Below are positions 52,135 through 60,742 of a stretch of 64,000 nt of DNA, one piece after another. The stretch is from Gemmatimonadota bacterium (GTDB lineage: Bacteria > Gemmatimonadota > Gemmatimonadetes > Gemmatimonadales > GWC2-71-9): positions 20,513 through 84,512 of the forward strand of contig JANYKV010000140.1 of assembly GCA_025358055.1 (NCBI GenBank), given 5' to 3'. The position numbers and the translations under genes were made by a program. The notes beneath the pieces are model-generated. The model saw nothing but the letters and a program-made list of their open reading frames with translations, did no database searches and was not told the DNA's origin. Every line of letters begins with the position of its first letter. The first letter of the stretch is position 1.

Positions 52135-53276
52135 CGTTCGCAGTAAGAGCGGAGGACGTGCATGAAATCCTGCGCATTGGTGACCACCCCGTAGGCCTGA
52201 TGGGTCCCTCGGTCCTTCAGTTTATTGACGACAAATTCAGTTTGGTCCACGCAGATAGTCATGAGGGGCTCCGGGTCGCCTCCGCGGTGAGTATGGAAGG
52301 CAGGGAGCATATTGCCCACCGCGATGGCGTGGAGCGCTGTCGCGATGAAGATCGCTCCGGTAGCCTTCACCGTGTATTCACGCATGGCGTCCTGGGCCTC
52401 CAACGAACCACTGTAGACGCCGGGGAGCGGCCCATCGTCCCGAATAGAGCCGGCCAGGACGAAAGGAACTTTTTCCGTCACCAGGGTATGGATGATTCCA
52501 CTTTTGATGAGCCCTGAGGCGATCGCACCTTCGATGCTTCCGGCAGCTCGCACCTGATTGATGGCGCGCATGTGTGTACCGTGCCCACCCTCGGTCGGGT
52601 GACCGGTGTTGGTCATCCCCAAGGTGGTCCCGAAGATGGCAGCTTCGATGTCGTGCACCGCCACCGCATTTCCGGCGAGCACCGCCTGCACATATCCCTG
52701 GCGGATGAACCATTCGAAGTCACCGCGCGCTCTCGAATGCACCAGCGCCGGCCCAACAACCCAAACGAGGTACCCACCTTTTCGGCGCTCCTCTTCTAGG
52801 CGTCCGGCAAGCTCTTCATAGTTGACGGGTCGCTCCCGGCTCACCTCGGTCGACATGAACCTGAATTCGTTGGCACTCCCCGCCCCACCCAGAAACCCTT
52901 CCGACGAAACGACGATGCCTTCAGAGCCATCCTCGGCGAACCCCACGGCGATCAACTCACCCTGTTTGAGGCGGCGGGGCTCGATCGTCTCGATGACCTT
53001 TCCTCGACGGACCAGCACACAGTCCATCCGGGGACGAGTCGGCGCCACCCACTCCCCGTCGACCCGGATGTAGGTGGGCAGATTCGAGGTGGAGAAGAAT
53101 CCTTCAGGCAGGACGCCATCGGCCGGAAGCGGCTCGAAAGCAGCGTTCGGTGCGGCCACAAATGGCGGTCGAGAGAAGTCCAGCTTCACAAGGGTTCCTG
53201 GGGTTCGGTCGGAGGGGAAAGTAGGCGCCCAGACAGGGGTATTCAAGCGCGGGAAGGTATATTCCTGAGCCACCAT
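52119..53276 (-). CDS. LOR/SDH-domain protein, ornithine cyclodeaminase-like (TIGR00300 type)
   Basis: A 385-residue protein matching the family that includes the archaeal ornithine cyclodeaminase and the C-terminal half of cyanobacterial ArgZ/AgrE. Recognisable are the Gly/His segment HPTEGGHGTHMRAINQVRAA and VPFVLAGSIRDDGPLPGVYS. The NAD-binding region has ATALHAIAVGNMLPA, and the C-terminus has GVVTNAQDFMHVL. Ornithine to proline conversion is the best-known activity; lysine-catabolic LOR/SDH roles are an alternative. TTG 53279 is an alternative start. Divergent from the TonB receptor. Confidence 0.8.
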   Translation of the reverse strand: MVAQEYTFPRLNTPVWAPTFPSDRTPGTLVKLDFSRPPFVAAPNAAFEPLPADGVLPEGFFSTSNLPTYIRVDGEWVAPTRPRMDCVLVRRGKVIETIEPRRLKQGELIAVGFAEDGSEGIVVSSEGFLGGAGSANEFRFMSTEVSRERPVNYEELAGRLEEERRKGGYLVWVVGPALVHSRARGDFEWFIRQGYVQAVLAGNAVAVHDIEAAIFGTTLGMTNTGHPTEGGHGTHMRAINQVRAAGSIEGAIASGLIKSGIIHTLVTEKVPFVLAGSIRDDGPLPGVYSGSLEAQDAMREYTVKATGAIFIATALHAIAVGNMLPAFHTHRGGDPEPLMTICVDQTEFVVNKLKDRGTHQAYGVVTNAQDFMHVLRSYCERCRQA

Positions 53277-53292
53277 CAACGCCGGGGAGCAC

Positions 53293-55431
53293 GTGCGACA
53301 CCATTCGGGCCCAACCTGGGGCTCTCACCTTGCTCTCCTGGCCACAGTTGGCCTGTCTCCCACCTTCCTCCTCGCCCAGTCCGATTCCGTCTCCCGGGAC
53401 TCGCTGACTCGCATCCGATTGCCACCGATCGAGGTCACGATTACCAGGACCAAGGAGCGCCTCGATCGTTCGACCTCGACCATCGGTGTGGTAACCGAAA
53501 GCCAGCTACACCGGGGCCAACAGACGGTCGGCTGGGACGAGGCTCTGACGACCGTGCCGGGGGTCTATATCGCGAACCGATACAATTTCTCGGTGGATCA
53601 GAGAATTTCCATTCGCGGCTTTGGCGCGCGGGCGAATTTCGGGACCCGTGGGGTCAAGGTTCTTCTCGATGGCGTTCCGCAAACGCTCCCGGATGGCCAG
53701 AGTCAGCTGACCAACATTGACCTGGGCACGGTCGACCGGGTTGAGGTGCTCCTCGGTGCCTCCTCCGCCCTCTATGGCAACGCGGCCGGTGGGGTCATTG
53801 GATTTCTCTCCGCCCCCCCACCGATGGAATCGTTCACGGAACGGCTCCGGCTCATGAGCGGTGCCTTCGGCACAACGAAGTGGCAATCCCTCACGACCGG
53901 GCGGCTGGGCGCGGCGCAAGGGACGCTCTCGATTGCTCGATTTCGCACCGACGGATTCCGGCAACAGAGTGCGGCCGACCTCAGGCAGTTGCAAGCAGGA
54001 GTCGACTTCACGCTCTCCGGTACCTCCTCGCTCGCGGTTCGTCTGCAAGCGGCCGACGCGCCAACCGCCCAGAACCCCGGTGCGCTGACGACGGCCGAGG
54101 TGGCCACGAACCGTGACAGCGCGGCGGCAACCAGCATCAACCGCCACGCCGACAAGAATGTCACCCAGGAGCAGGCGTCGGTGACCTATCACTATACCGA
54201 TGCCGGGTCTCGTCAATTGACGGCGGTGATGTTCGGGGTGCTCCGGGACCTCCAGAACCCACTCGCCACCCCGCCCCCTGGTCCGTTCAATCCCTTCGCG
54301 GGGACCTTCAACCACATTCATCGCCTGGGCGGGGGCTTCCGCCTCACGGGCGGCACGCCGATCGCCGGCGGGCGGGGCCATCTCCTCCTCGGCACCGACT
54401 TCCAACAGGTGGGTGACGACCGACAGAATTTCACGGCCATCCGGGGAGTCAAGACCGACAGCGTCCTGGCCGACCAGCGGGAAGTTGTCACGGAGGTCGG
54501 CCCATTCGCCGACCTGCGATGGGAGATCGCGCGCCACGTCGCGTTCCGCGCCGGCGGCCGTTACGATCACGTTGCGTTCGACGTCCTGGACCATCATCTA
54601 ACCGATGGAATCGACAACAGCGGACACCGCCCGATGGCGGCGTGGAGTGGGCACGCCGGAGTCGAAGTCGAGTTGGGCCCCGGCACGCAAACGTACGCCA
54701 ACGTGGCCACCGCCTTCGAGACTCCGACGTCCACCGAACTCGTGAACCAGTCCAATGGCTCGGTCGGTTTCAACACGGCACTCGGGCCGCAGCGGACGAC
54801 CAGCGTCGAAGTTGGATTGCGGGGCCACCAGGGGGCCGCGGTTCAGTATTCGTTGGCCCTTTTCTCCGGCCACACACGCGATGCCATCGTCCAAGCTCGC
54901 GAAAGCAATGGCCGTGCTTTCTTCGAGAATGCTGGCCAAACGTCGCAACGTGGTGTCGAGGTGGGCCTCGCGTGGACCGCCGGTGGGGTGGCAGCCCTAC
55001 GAGTGAGTTATACCTACGCTGACTACCACTTCACCGAATACCACACTCCAAACGGCTCCACCGTGGACACGCTCGATGGGAAATGGCTGGCTGGCATTCC
55101 ACGTCACTTCGCTCGGATCGGCCTCTCTTTCTTCCCGTGGTCCGGGGCCTCGCTGGATCTCGACCAACTGTTGAGTTCCCGGGTCTTCGCCGATGACCGG
55201 AATACGTTGGAAGCGGCCAACTGGCGCACCGGCGTGACCAACCTGCGGATGGCGTGGCACGGCAACGTTGGCCGCACCAGCATTGGGCCGTTTGCGGCAG
55301 TCAACAACTTGTTCGATCGAAGCTACGTCAGCTCGGTCAACATCAACGGTGTCGGCGGACGGGTCTATGAACCCGCACCACGACGGAATGTCTATGTGGG
55401 GGTCGAGATCGGAGTCAGGAGCAAGGAGTGA
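53293..55431 (+). CDS. TonB-dependent outer-membrane receptor
   Basis: A 712-residue receptor. The signal peptide is HLALLATVGLSPTFLLAQ. The plug domain (about 45-170) has ITRTKERLDRSTSTIGVV, SIRGFGARANFGTRGVKVLL and RVEVLLGASSALYGNAAGGV. A 22-strand barrel follows, with the TonB-box-like end NLFDRSYVSSVNINGVGGR and a terminal beta strand. It imports siderophores, cobalamin or sugars using TonB energy; the ligand is not evident. Start GTG 53293, with GGGGAG just upstream. Confidence 0.92.
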   Translation: MRHHSGPTWGSHLALLATVGLSPTFLLAQSDSVSRDSLTRIRLPPIEVTITRTKERLDRSTSTIGVVTESQLHRGQQTVGWDEALTTVPGVYIANRYNFSVDQRISIRGFGARANFGTRGVKVLLDGVPQTLPDGQSQLTNIDLGTVDRVEVLLGASSALYGNAAGGVIGFLSAPPPMESFTERLRLMSGAFGTTKWQSLTTGRLGAAQGTLSIARFRTDGFRQQSAADLRQLQAGVDFTLSGTSSLAVRLQAADAPTAQNPGALTTAEVATNRDSAAATSINRHADKNVTQEQASVTYHYTDAGSRQLTAVMFGVLRDLQNPLATPPPGPFNPFAGTFNHIHRLGGGFRLTGGTPIAGGRGHLLLGTDFQQVGDDRQNFTAIRGVKTDSVLADQREVVTEVGPFADLRWEIARHVAFRAGGRYDHVAFDVLDHHLTDGIDNSGHRPMAAWSGHAGVEVELGPGTQTYANVATAFETPTSTELVNQSNGSVGFNTALGPQRTTSVEVGLRGHQGAAVQYSLALFSGHTRDAIVQARESNGRAFFENAGQTSQRGVEVGLAWTAGGVAALRVSYTYADYHFTEYHTPNGSTVDTLDGKWLAGIPRHFARIGLSFFPWSGASLDLDQLLSSRVFADDRNTLEAANWRTGVTNLRMAWHGNVGRTSIGPFAAVNNLFDRSYVSSVNINGVGGRVYEPAPRRNVYVGVEIGVRSKE

Positions 55432-55485
55432 TGAGGAGAGAAAGCAGAGCCTCAGGAATGAAACGTCAGCCTGGGCGACCGGACG

Positions 55486-57897
55486 CTACAGCATCGTCAT
55501 TGGGTCTCGGTCGATCGCCACGCGAACGCCATGAACCCGCGCCACTCGCGGCGCGGCCAGTCGTACGATCCGGCCGAGATCCCGGGTGGGGCCCTTCAGC
55601 ACGACGTGCCAACGCCATCGCTCTTTGATCCTGCCAAGGGGACACGGTACGGGCCCCAGAACCTCTACCTGAACCCCAGCCTTGTCGATGATCCGTTGAC
55701 ACCAATCCGCGAGTCCCACGCACCGCTCTGCCACCAAGATCTCATTGTGACCCGAAACGACGATCCGGACGAGCCCGGTCATGGGTGGGTAAGGCGGATT
55801 GCCGCGCTCGATCAGCTCGTGCGCCAAAAACCCATCCGCATCGTGCTGGGCGGCAAACCGAAGTGCCGGGTGTTCGGGATTCCTGGTCTGAACTAAGACG
55901 GTTCCTCCTTTGGGTCCTCGCCCGGCCCGTCCGGCCACTTGAGCGATCAGCTGAAAGGTCCGCTCCCCCGCTCGAAAATCCGGAAGATGGAGACCGGTGT
56001 CGGCGTCCACCACGCCGACGAGAGTGACGTTGGGAAAATCGATACCCTTCGCGATCATCTGGGTGCCGAGGAGAATATCAACTTCACCACGCTCCACCGC
56101 ACCAAGAATGCGATGATGCGACCATTTGGTCGTGGTGGTATCCAGATCCATCCGCGCAATCCGTGCGGTGGGAAATCGCTCCGCCACGATCCGCTCGAGC
56201 TGCTGGGTCCCGAGCCCGCGCATCACCTGCACGGCGTGACCGCATGAGACACACGCGGTCGGGACCGGTTCACGGGTGTCGCAATAGTGACAGCGCAGTT
56301 CGGCTGGAGACTGATGGACCGTTAGCGAAATGCTGCATCGGCTGCAGGTACGAACCATCCCGCAGGAGGGGCATTGGAGAAACGCGGCGAATCCGCGTCG
56401 GTTGAGTAGAAGCAGGACCTGCTCGTGTCGGGCGAGGGCTCGAACCATCGCTTGGTCCAGAGCCTCCGACCATGCCACGCCTTTGAGCCCCGGCACGAGG
56501 GGAGAGCGGCGGAGGTCGATCAACTCGATCGGCGGAAGCGGCCGCGCACCGATCCGCTCTGGAAGCCGGAGGACCTTGAGGGAATGGCCCACCATCGCGA
56601 AGGCATCGAGGGAAGGCGTCGCACTGCCCAGGATGAGCCGCGCGCCCTCGAGCCGGGCCCGTAGCATGGCCGTGTCGCGGGCGTGGTACCGCGGGGTTTC
56701 TCCGTTCTTATAGCTCGACTCGTGTTCTTCGTCGAGAATGATCACTCCCAATTGGGGAATGGGAGCGAACAGCGCCGACCTCGCCCCAACCGCCACTCGC
56801 TTTGCGCCGCCCCGTAAGGCGCGCCACGCGTCCAGGCGCTCTCCGTCCGACAACGCGCTATGCAGGACCGCCACCGTGTCTCCGAACGCACCGCGAAGGC
56901 GACTGACCGTCTGGGGTGTGAGCGCGATTTCGGGCACTAGAAGAATCGCCCCCTGTCCCGCGGTAAGTGCCTCACGAATCGCCTCGAGGTAGACGAGCGT
57001 CTTCCCACTTCCGGTAACCCCGAACAGGAGCGCGCCCGCCCCCGGATCGAGGCCGTCGATCTCCCTAAGGACGGATTGCTGGGCCGGAGTCAACGCTTCG
57101 GGGGGAGGCGTTCCCATGTCACCGCTGAACGGATCGCGCGAAATCTCGATCTCATCGATGCCCGCGAGTCCCGCGTCGATCAACCCCCGGATAACGCTCG
57201 ACGAGAACTGCAGTGGGCCCATTAGGCGCGCCATGGCCAGCGCACCGCCGGCATCCTCGAGGCGTTCCAACAGTTCACGTTGACGGGGCCGGCGTTTGAA
57301 GCGGCGATCACGATCGAGGAGCGTGGGTTGGTGGCCACGAAGGCTCACGATCCGCTCGACCGCCCGGGTAGGTTCCCGCGGGGGAACCGTTTCGATCGTG
57401 ATTGCGCTGACGCGGGAAAGCCGGTCGACAACGTCCCATAATGGCTTTTTGAATGCGCGCTGCGCCGCGGCCATATCGGCATCGCCACCACGGGATTCGA
57501 GCCAGTCAAGGAGCTCTCCGGCCACTCCTCCAGGCACGCCAGCTCCGACCACGGTTTGGAGCCGGAACCGCGAGGCGCCCCACAACGCGGCCGGGAGCAT
57601 CGCACGCAACGCGAGTCCAAGCGGCGCCCCGTAGTAGCGAGCGATCCACTCAGCCACACGAAGCAATGAAGGAGTGAGCGCCGGTTCGAGGTCGGGCAGC
57701 GCGAGCAGCGGCTTGGCTTCTGCGCCTGGTGCTGGAACATCAAGGGCGGTGACGACACCAACAAGTTCCCGGCGCCGCACCGAAACGACGGCCCTCGCGC
57801 CGGGTGTGACCCGGTCGGCGAGGGCATCGGGAATCGCGTAGGTGTAGGGCTCGAAAATCGGGAGGGGAAGGGCGACGTGGGCGAACCGGAGCGTCAT
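55486..57897 (-). CDS. priA: Primosomal protein PriA (replication restart helicase)
   Basis: An 803-residue 3'-5' helicase that rebuilds replisomes at collapsed forks. An N-terminal DNA-binding domain (FAHVALPLPIFEPYTYAIPD) precedes Walker A GVTGSGKTLVYL and the DEEH box IILDEEHESSYKNGETPRYH. A zinc-binding cysteine cluster follows (CPSCGMVRTCSRCS, CHYCDTREPVPTACVSCG). The last helicase motifs are LLGTQMIAKGIDFPNV and QVAGRAGRG. The start ATG 57897 overlaps the epimerase stop as ATGA; longer starts lie inside that gene. Confidence 0.96.
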   Translation of the reverse strand: MTLRFAHVALPLPIFEPYTYAIPDALADRVTPGARAVVSVRRRELVGVVTALDVPAPGAEAKPLLALPDLEPALTPSLLRVAEWIARYYGAPLGLALRAMLPAALWGASRFRLQTVVGAGVPGGVAGELLDWLESRGGDADMAAAQRAFKKPLWDVVDRLSRVSAITIETVPPREPTRAVERIVSLRGHQPTLLDRDRRFKRRPRQRELLERLEDAGGALAMARLMGPLQFSSSVIRGLIDAGLAGIDEIEISRDPFSGDMGTPPPEALTPAQQSVLREIDGLDPGAGALLFGVTGSGKTLVYLEAIREALTAGQGAILLVPEIALTPQTVSRLRGAFGDTVAVLHSALSDGERLDAWRALRGGAKRVAVGARSALFAPIPQLGVIILDEEHESSYKNGETPRYHARDTAMLRARLEGARLILGSATPSLDAFAMVGHSLKVLRLPERIGARPLPPIELIDLRRSPLVPGLKGVAWSEALDQAMVRALARHEQVLLLLNRRGFAAFLQCPSCGMVRTCSRCSISLTVHQSPAELRCHYCDTREPVPTACVSCGHAVQVMRGLGTQQLERIVAERFPTARIARMDLDTTTTKWSHHRILGAVERGEVDILLGTQMIAKGIDFPNVTLVGVVDADTGLHLPDFRAGERTFQLIAQVAGRAGRGPKGGTVLVQTRNPEHPALRFAAQHDADGFLAHELIERGNPPYPPMTGLVRIVVSGHNEILVAERCVGLADWCQRIIDKAGVQVEVLGPVPCPLGRIKERWRWHVVLKGPTRDLGRIVRLAAPRVARVHGVRVAIDRDPMTML

Positions 57898-58922
57898 CGC
57901 GCTCGCACGCCCAACCCAGGCCCATCCGGAATCTTGAGTTGCCCGCCGTCGATGGTGGCTCCGACGTATGGATCGTCCGCGAGCAGCGCGGCCCCGTCGA
58001 GATCGACGATGTCGACCAGGGGGGTGAAGTGCGCGGGTGCGGTGATCGCAATGGACGTTTCGACCATGCATCCCACCATCACCATCATGTGGTGCGCCCG
58101 AGCGATGGCGATCATCCGAATCGCTTCCCGCAAGCTACCAGTCTTCGCCAACTTGATGTTGATCCCGTCCACCTTGCCGACCAACGGCGGGATGTCGCTC
58201 GCCACAATGCAGCTCTCGTCGGCGATGACAGGGATCGACGCGTGCCGGCGAATTTCACCCAGCCCATCGATATCGGTGCGCACCAGCGGCTGCTCGAGCA
58301 CCGTCACCCCAAACTCGGCGAGCATCGGCAGGTTACGAATGGCTTGCTTCACCGTCCACCCGCAGTTTGCGTCGACCCGAAGTTCCTTAGTCGGCGCGAC
58401 CTCGCGAATGGCGGTCAAGATTTCCCGATCGTTATCACGTCCGACCTTGACTTTGAGCACTGGGTATTGCGCCGCCTCACGCACCTTCATCTTGATGCGC
58501 TCAGGCGTGTCGATGCCAATCGTGAAGGTGGACATCGGTGCCTTGCCTGCATCGAGCCCCCAGAGCTTGTACAACGGGACCCCGAGCCGCTTCCCGACCA
58601 GATCATGGAGCGCCGTCGAGATGGCGGCCCGCACCGAGTTGTTTCCCGTCAGGACCCGTTCGAGCTGCCGCTCCGCTTCCTCGAGATCGAACGCGGTCTC
58701 AGGCAGGTAATCGGAATAAAAATTGAGCGCGGCGAGTGCGGTTGCTACCGTTTCACCGTAGAAGGTCTGCGGGGTCGCTTCCCCAAGACCCTCCAAACCG
58801 TCCGCGTCGCGCAGAACGACTCGCACCGTTCGCACCTCCTCATAGGAGTGCCGAGCGATCTTGAACGGATGCTTGAGTTTCAGAGTGAGTACATCAGCGG
58901 TAAGCTGTAGGGGTGCGGGCAC
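57894..58922 (-). CDS. Dipeptide epimerase, L-Ala-D/L-Glu epimerase-like
   Basis: A 342-residue enolase-superfamily enzyme. The acid/base lysines are in LKVKVGRDND (KxK), and metal ligands lie in RVDANCGWT, TVLEQPL and IPVIADES. The second base is in INIKLAKTGS, and the DLDG near the C-terminus is typical of dipeptide epimerases. The best-known role is epimerising L-Ala-D-Glu from murein peptides, which fits the recycling genes elsewhere in the window, but other dipeptides are possible. GTG 58922 start with GAGGA upstream. Coupled to priA. Confidence 0.85.
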   Translation of the reverse strand: MPAPLQLTADVLTLKLKHPFKIARHSYEEVRTVRVVLRDADGLEGLGEATPQTFYGETVATALAALNFYSDYLPETAFDLEEAERQLERVLTGNNSVRAAISTALHDLVGKRLGVPLYKLWGLDAGKAPMSTFTIGIDTPERIKMKVREAAQYPVLKVKVGRDNDREILTAIREVAPTKELRVDANCGWTVKQAIRNLPMLAEFGVTVLEQPLVRTDIDGLGEIRRHASIPVIADESCIVASDIPPLVGKVDGINIKLAKTGSLREAIRMIAIARAHHMMVMVGCMVETSIAITAPAHFTPLVDIVDLDGAALLADDPYVGATIDGGQLKIPDGPGLGVRAR

Positions 58923-59025
58923 TGGGGTCCTCGGTCAAAGAAGACGGGGCGGGAACTGTATACAAAATATACTCCGCCCCGCGCAATCATGACTAGACCC
59001 GCCCGTCGGCCGGTGCAGTGGCGGG

Positions 59026-59916
59026 CTAGGATAGGGCAGTCAGGTGCGCCATGACCCCGTCGGCGAGGCGCGAAGGCACGTACCCTCCTTCGAGCGCTCC
59101 GACAATCGGCGTGTCCGGAAATCGCTCCCGGAGACGCCAGGACCACGTCGCGTAGTGCTCAGGCTCGAGGGTGAAACCGCCCAAAGGGTCTCCCGCCATC
59201 GCGTCGAACCCGGCGGAGATGAAGACCATCTCCGGCGCCCAATCCGTGGTGGCGGCGACCACCGCGGCCCACAAATCCTCCACATATGTTTCAGGAGGGA
59301 GAGCGGCTGGCCGAGGCACGTTGAAGACGTTCCCAACCCCGCGTTCCGACCCCGCACCGGTACCCGGATAGGCCGGCCACTCGTGCAACGAGATGAAGCG
59401 AATCGACGGGTCGTGCTCGACGAGGGATTGGGTGCCATTGCCGTGGTGCACATCCCAGTCCACGATCAGAACTCGATCGCGTCCCCGCGCCTGAGCGGCA
59501 CGCACCCCGATGACCACATTCGCGAGAAAGCAAAACCCCATGGCCCGAGCGGCGAGCGCGTGATGACCCGGGGGGCGAATCGCGGCGAAGGCATGCCCGA
59601 ATCCCTCGTGCGCGTAGTTCACAGCCTGGAGGACAGCCCCAGCGGCCACCAGGGCGGCCCCCCAACTCCCCGCGTTCATCGTCGTGTCCGGATCGAGGGC
59701 CCCGCCACCCTGACGACTCAACTCGGCCAGAGACTCGAGATATGCCGAGGGATGGACCGCCAGCAATGCGGCGGTTGGGGCCGGGTCGGCGTGGTAAAGT
59801 AAGATGTCCGGGTGTTGGGCCAACCGATCGCGGAGGACCAGGAGGCGCGCGGGCTGCTCGGGATGGCCCCGCCCGGGGTCGTGAGCGAGACATTGGTCGC
59901 TGGAGAACACGGCCAA
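59026..59916 (-). CDS. Histone deacetylase/acetoin-utilization family amidohydrolase
   Basis: A 296-residue zinc deacetylase of the arginase-deacetylase fold. Catalytic motifs are IRPPGHHALAARAMGFCFL, LIVDWDVHHGNGTQSL and FISAGFDAMAGDPLGGFTL, with a final GALEGGYVPSRLADG. Bacterial members deacetylate proteins (as AcuC does for acetyl-CoA synthetase) or polyamines. TTG 59916 gives MAVFSSDQCLAHDPG-GHPE, the proper N-terminus; CTG 59925 overlapping the upstream stop is an alternative. It is the last gene of a four-gene string that includes a ubiquitin-like protein. Confidence 0.92.
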   Translation of the reverse strand: MAVFSSDQCLAHDPGRGHPEQPARLLVLRDRLAQHPDILLYHADPAPTAALLAVHPSAYLESLAELSRQGGGALDPDTTMNAGSWGAALVAAGAVLQAVNYAHEGFGHAFAAIRPPGHHALAARAMGFCFLANVVIGVRAAQARGRDRVLIVDWDVHHGNGTQSLVEHDPSIRFISLHEWPAYPGTGAGSERGVGNVFNVPRPAALPPETYVEDLWAAVVAATTDWAPEMVFISAGFDAMAGDPLGGFTLEPEHYATWSWRLRERFPDTPIVGALEGGYVPSRLADGVMAHLTALS

Positions 59917-59921
59917 CGAGC

Positions 59922-60188
59922 TCAGGGGCTTTTTCCCCGGCTCCGGAGTAGATCGTGCAGACCGCGAACCTCGCCAGCGAGTGCCTTGCGATCCGCTTCC
60001 AGATTCTCGAAGTGAGCCTCGTGGCGTCTCCACGCGACCGGAATGAGGCCCACACAGGCGAAGCAGAGAGCCGCGACCAACAACAAGACGGGGCGCCCGG
60101 CGTACCAACCGGACACCCCGAGGGTGAGGCCGTTCAACAACATGGTGGCCCAGGCGACGCGAGTTACCGTTCGGCCAGGCGCGGGCAT
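59922..60188 (-). CDS. Small two-span membrane protein with coiled-coil tail
   Basis: An 88-residue protein. Two hydrophobic segments (about 12-28 and 33-52, the second PVLLLVAALCFACVGLIPVA) are followed by a charged helical tail (HEAHFENLEADRKALAGEVR). It lies 7 bases after the ubiquitin-like gene and 5 bases before the deacetylase start. No family recognised. Confidence 0.6.
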   Translation of the reverse strand: MPAPGRTVTRVAWATMLLNGLTLGVSGWYAGRPVLLLVAALCFACVGLIPVAWRRHEAHFENLEADRKALAGEVRGLHDLLRSRGKSP

Positions 60189-60195
60189 GAACTGG

Positions 60196-60453
60196 TCAGC
60201 GCACCGGAGTCCGTCGCCGGGACATCACGATCAGGGCTCCATTGGGCACTACGCCGGCCTGCGCGAGGGTTTCCCCATCGGCGAGCTCGGCCCCGCGGAA
60301 CTTGATGAGGTACGCCTCCGCCGGCTGGCTCACCTTGGCTCGGCGCAGCGCTTCACCCTTGACGACCGAAACCGCAGTGGAATCCGGAAGGTCCAAGGCG
60401 ATGTCGTCCCAATGGTCCAGCACGGTGACGCGTAGTGGCAACATCACGGTCAT
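60196..60453 (-). CDS. Ubiquitin-like beta-grasp small protein (EsaB/YukD-like)
   Basis: An 85-residue protein whose pattern fits a beta-grasp ubiquitin-like fold. A first strand pair (LPLRVTVLDHWDDIALDLP) is followed by a helix (SVVKGEALRRAKV). The ubiquitin-type end has YLIKFRGAELADGETLAQAG then VVPNGALIVMSRR. It lacks the C-terminal Gly-Gly (it ends RRTPVR), so it is probably not conjugated or a sulfur carrier. YukD/EsaB of type VII secretion are the closest parallels I can name. Its ATG overlaps the previous gene (ATGA). Confidence 0.6.
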   Translation of the reverse strand: MTVMLPLRVTVLDHWDDIALDLPDSTAVSVVKGEALRRAKVSQPAEAYLIKFRGAELADGETLAQAGVVPNGALIVMSRRRTPVR

Positions 60454-60722
60454 GGCGACACCGGCTCTGGGAGGGTGGAGAGAAAGCGGGCGACAGCCTG
60501 ATCGAAGAACAGCGTGGAGGCTCGCACTTTGGTGGTTCCACCTCCTCCATCAGCAATTGCGGCGAGGGCAATTTCCTCCCCCCCCTGGCCCCGCAGGGTG
60601 AGGAAGGCAGGCCCTTCGCGTTCGGGGTACGCCGCGCTATTCGGGACGCGCCGTGAGAAAAACTCCTTGGCTTGAGCAAGCACGGCAGCAGGAGCCAAGG
60701 TCGTCACAATTTCATGAACCAT
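60450..60722 (-). CDS. Unknown 90-residue protein heading the ubiquitin-like operon
   Basis: A soluble alpha/beta protein (VTTLAPAAVLAQAKEFFSRR, PAFLTLRGQGGEEIALAAIA, TTKVRASTLFFDQAVARFLS). The pattern of a helix after the first strand, then strands, then a long C-terminal helix is reminiscent of small START/SRPBCC-like proteins, but this is not firm. No cysteine or signal. It overlaps the ubiquitin-like gene by four bases and is the first gene of the string. Confidence 0.6.
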   Translation of the reverse strand: MVHEIVTTLAPAAVLAQAKEFFSRRVPNSAAYPEREGPAFLTLRGQGGEEIALAAIADGGGGTTKVRASTLFFDQAVARFLSTLPEPVSP

Positions 60723-60742
60723 GAATCAACCATCCCTCAACG

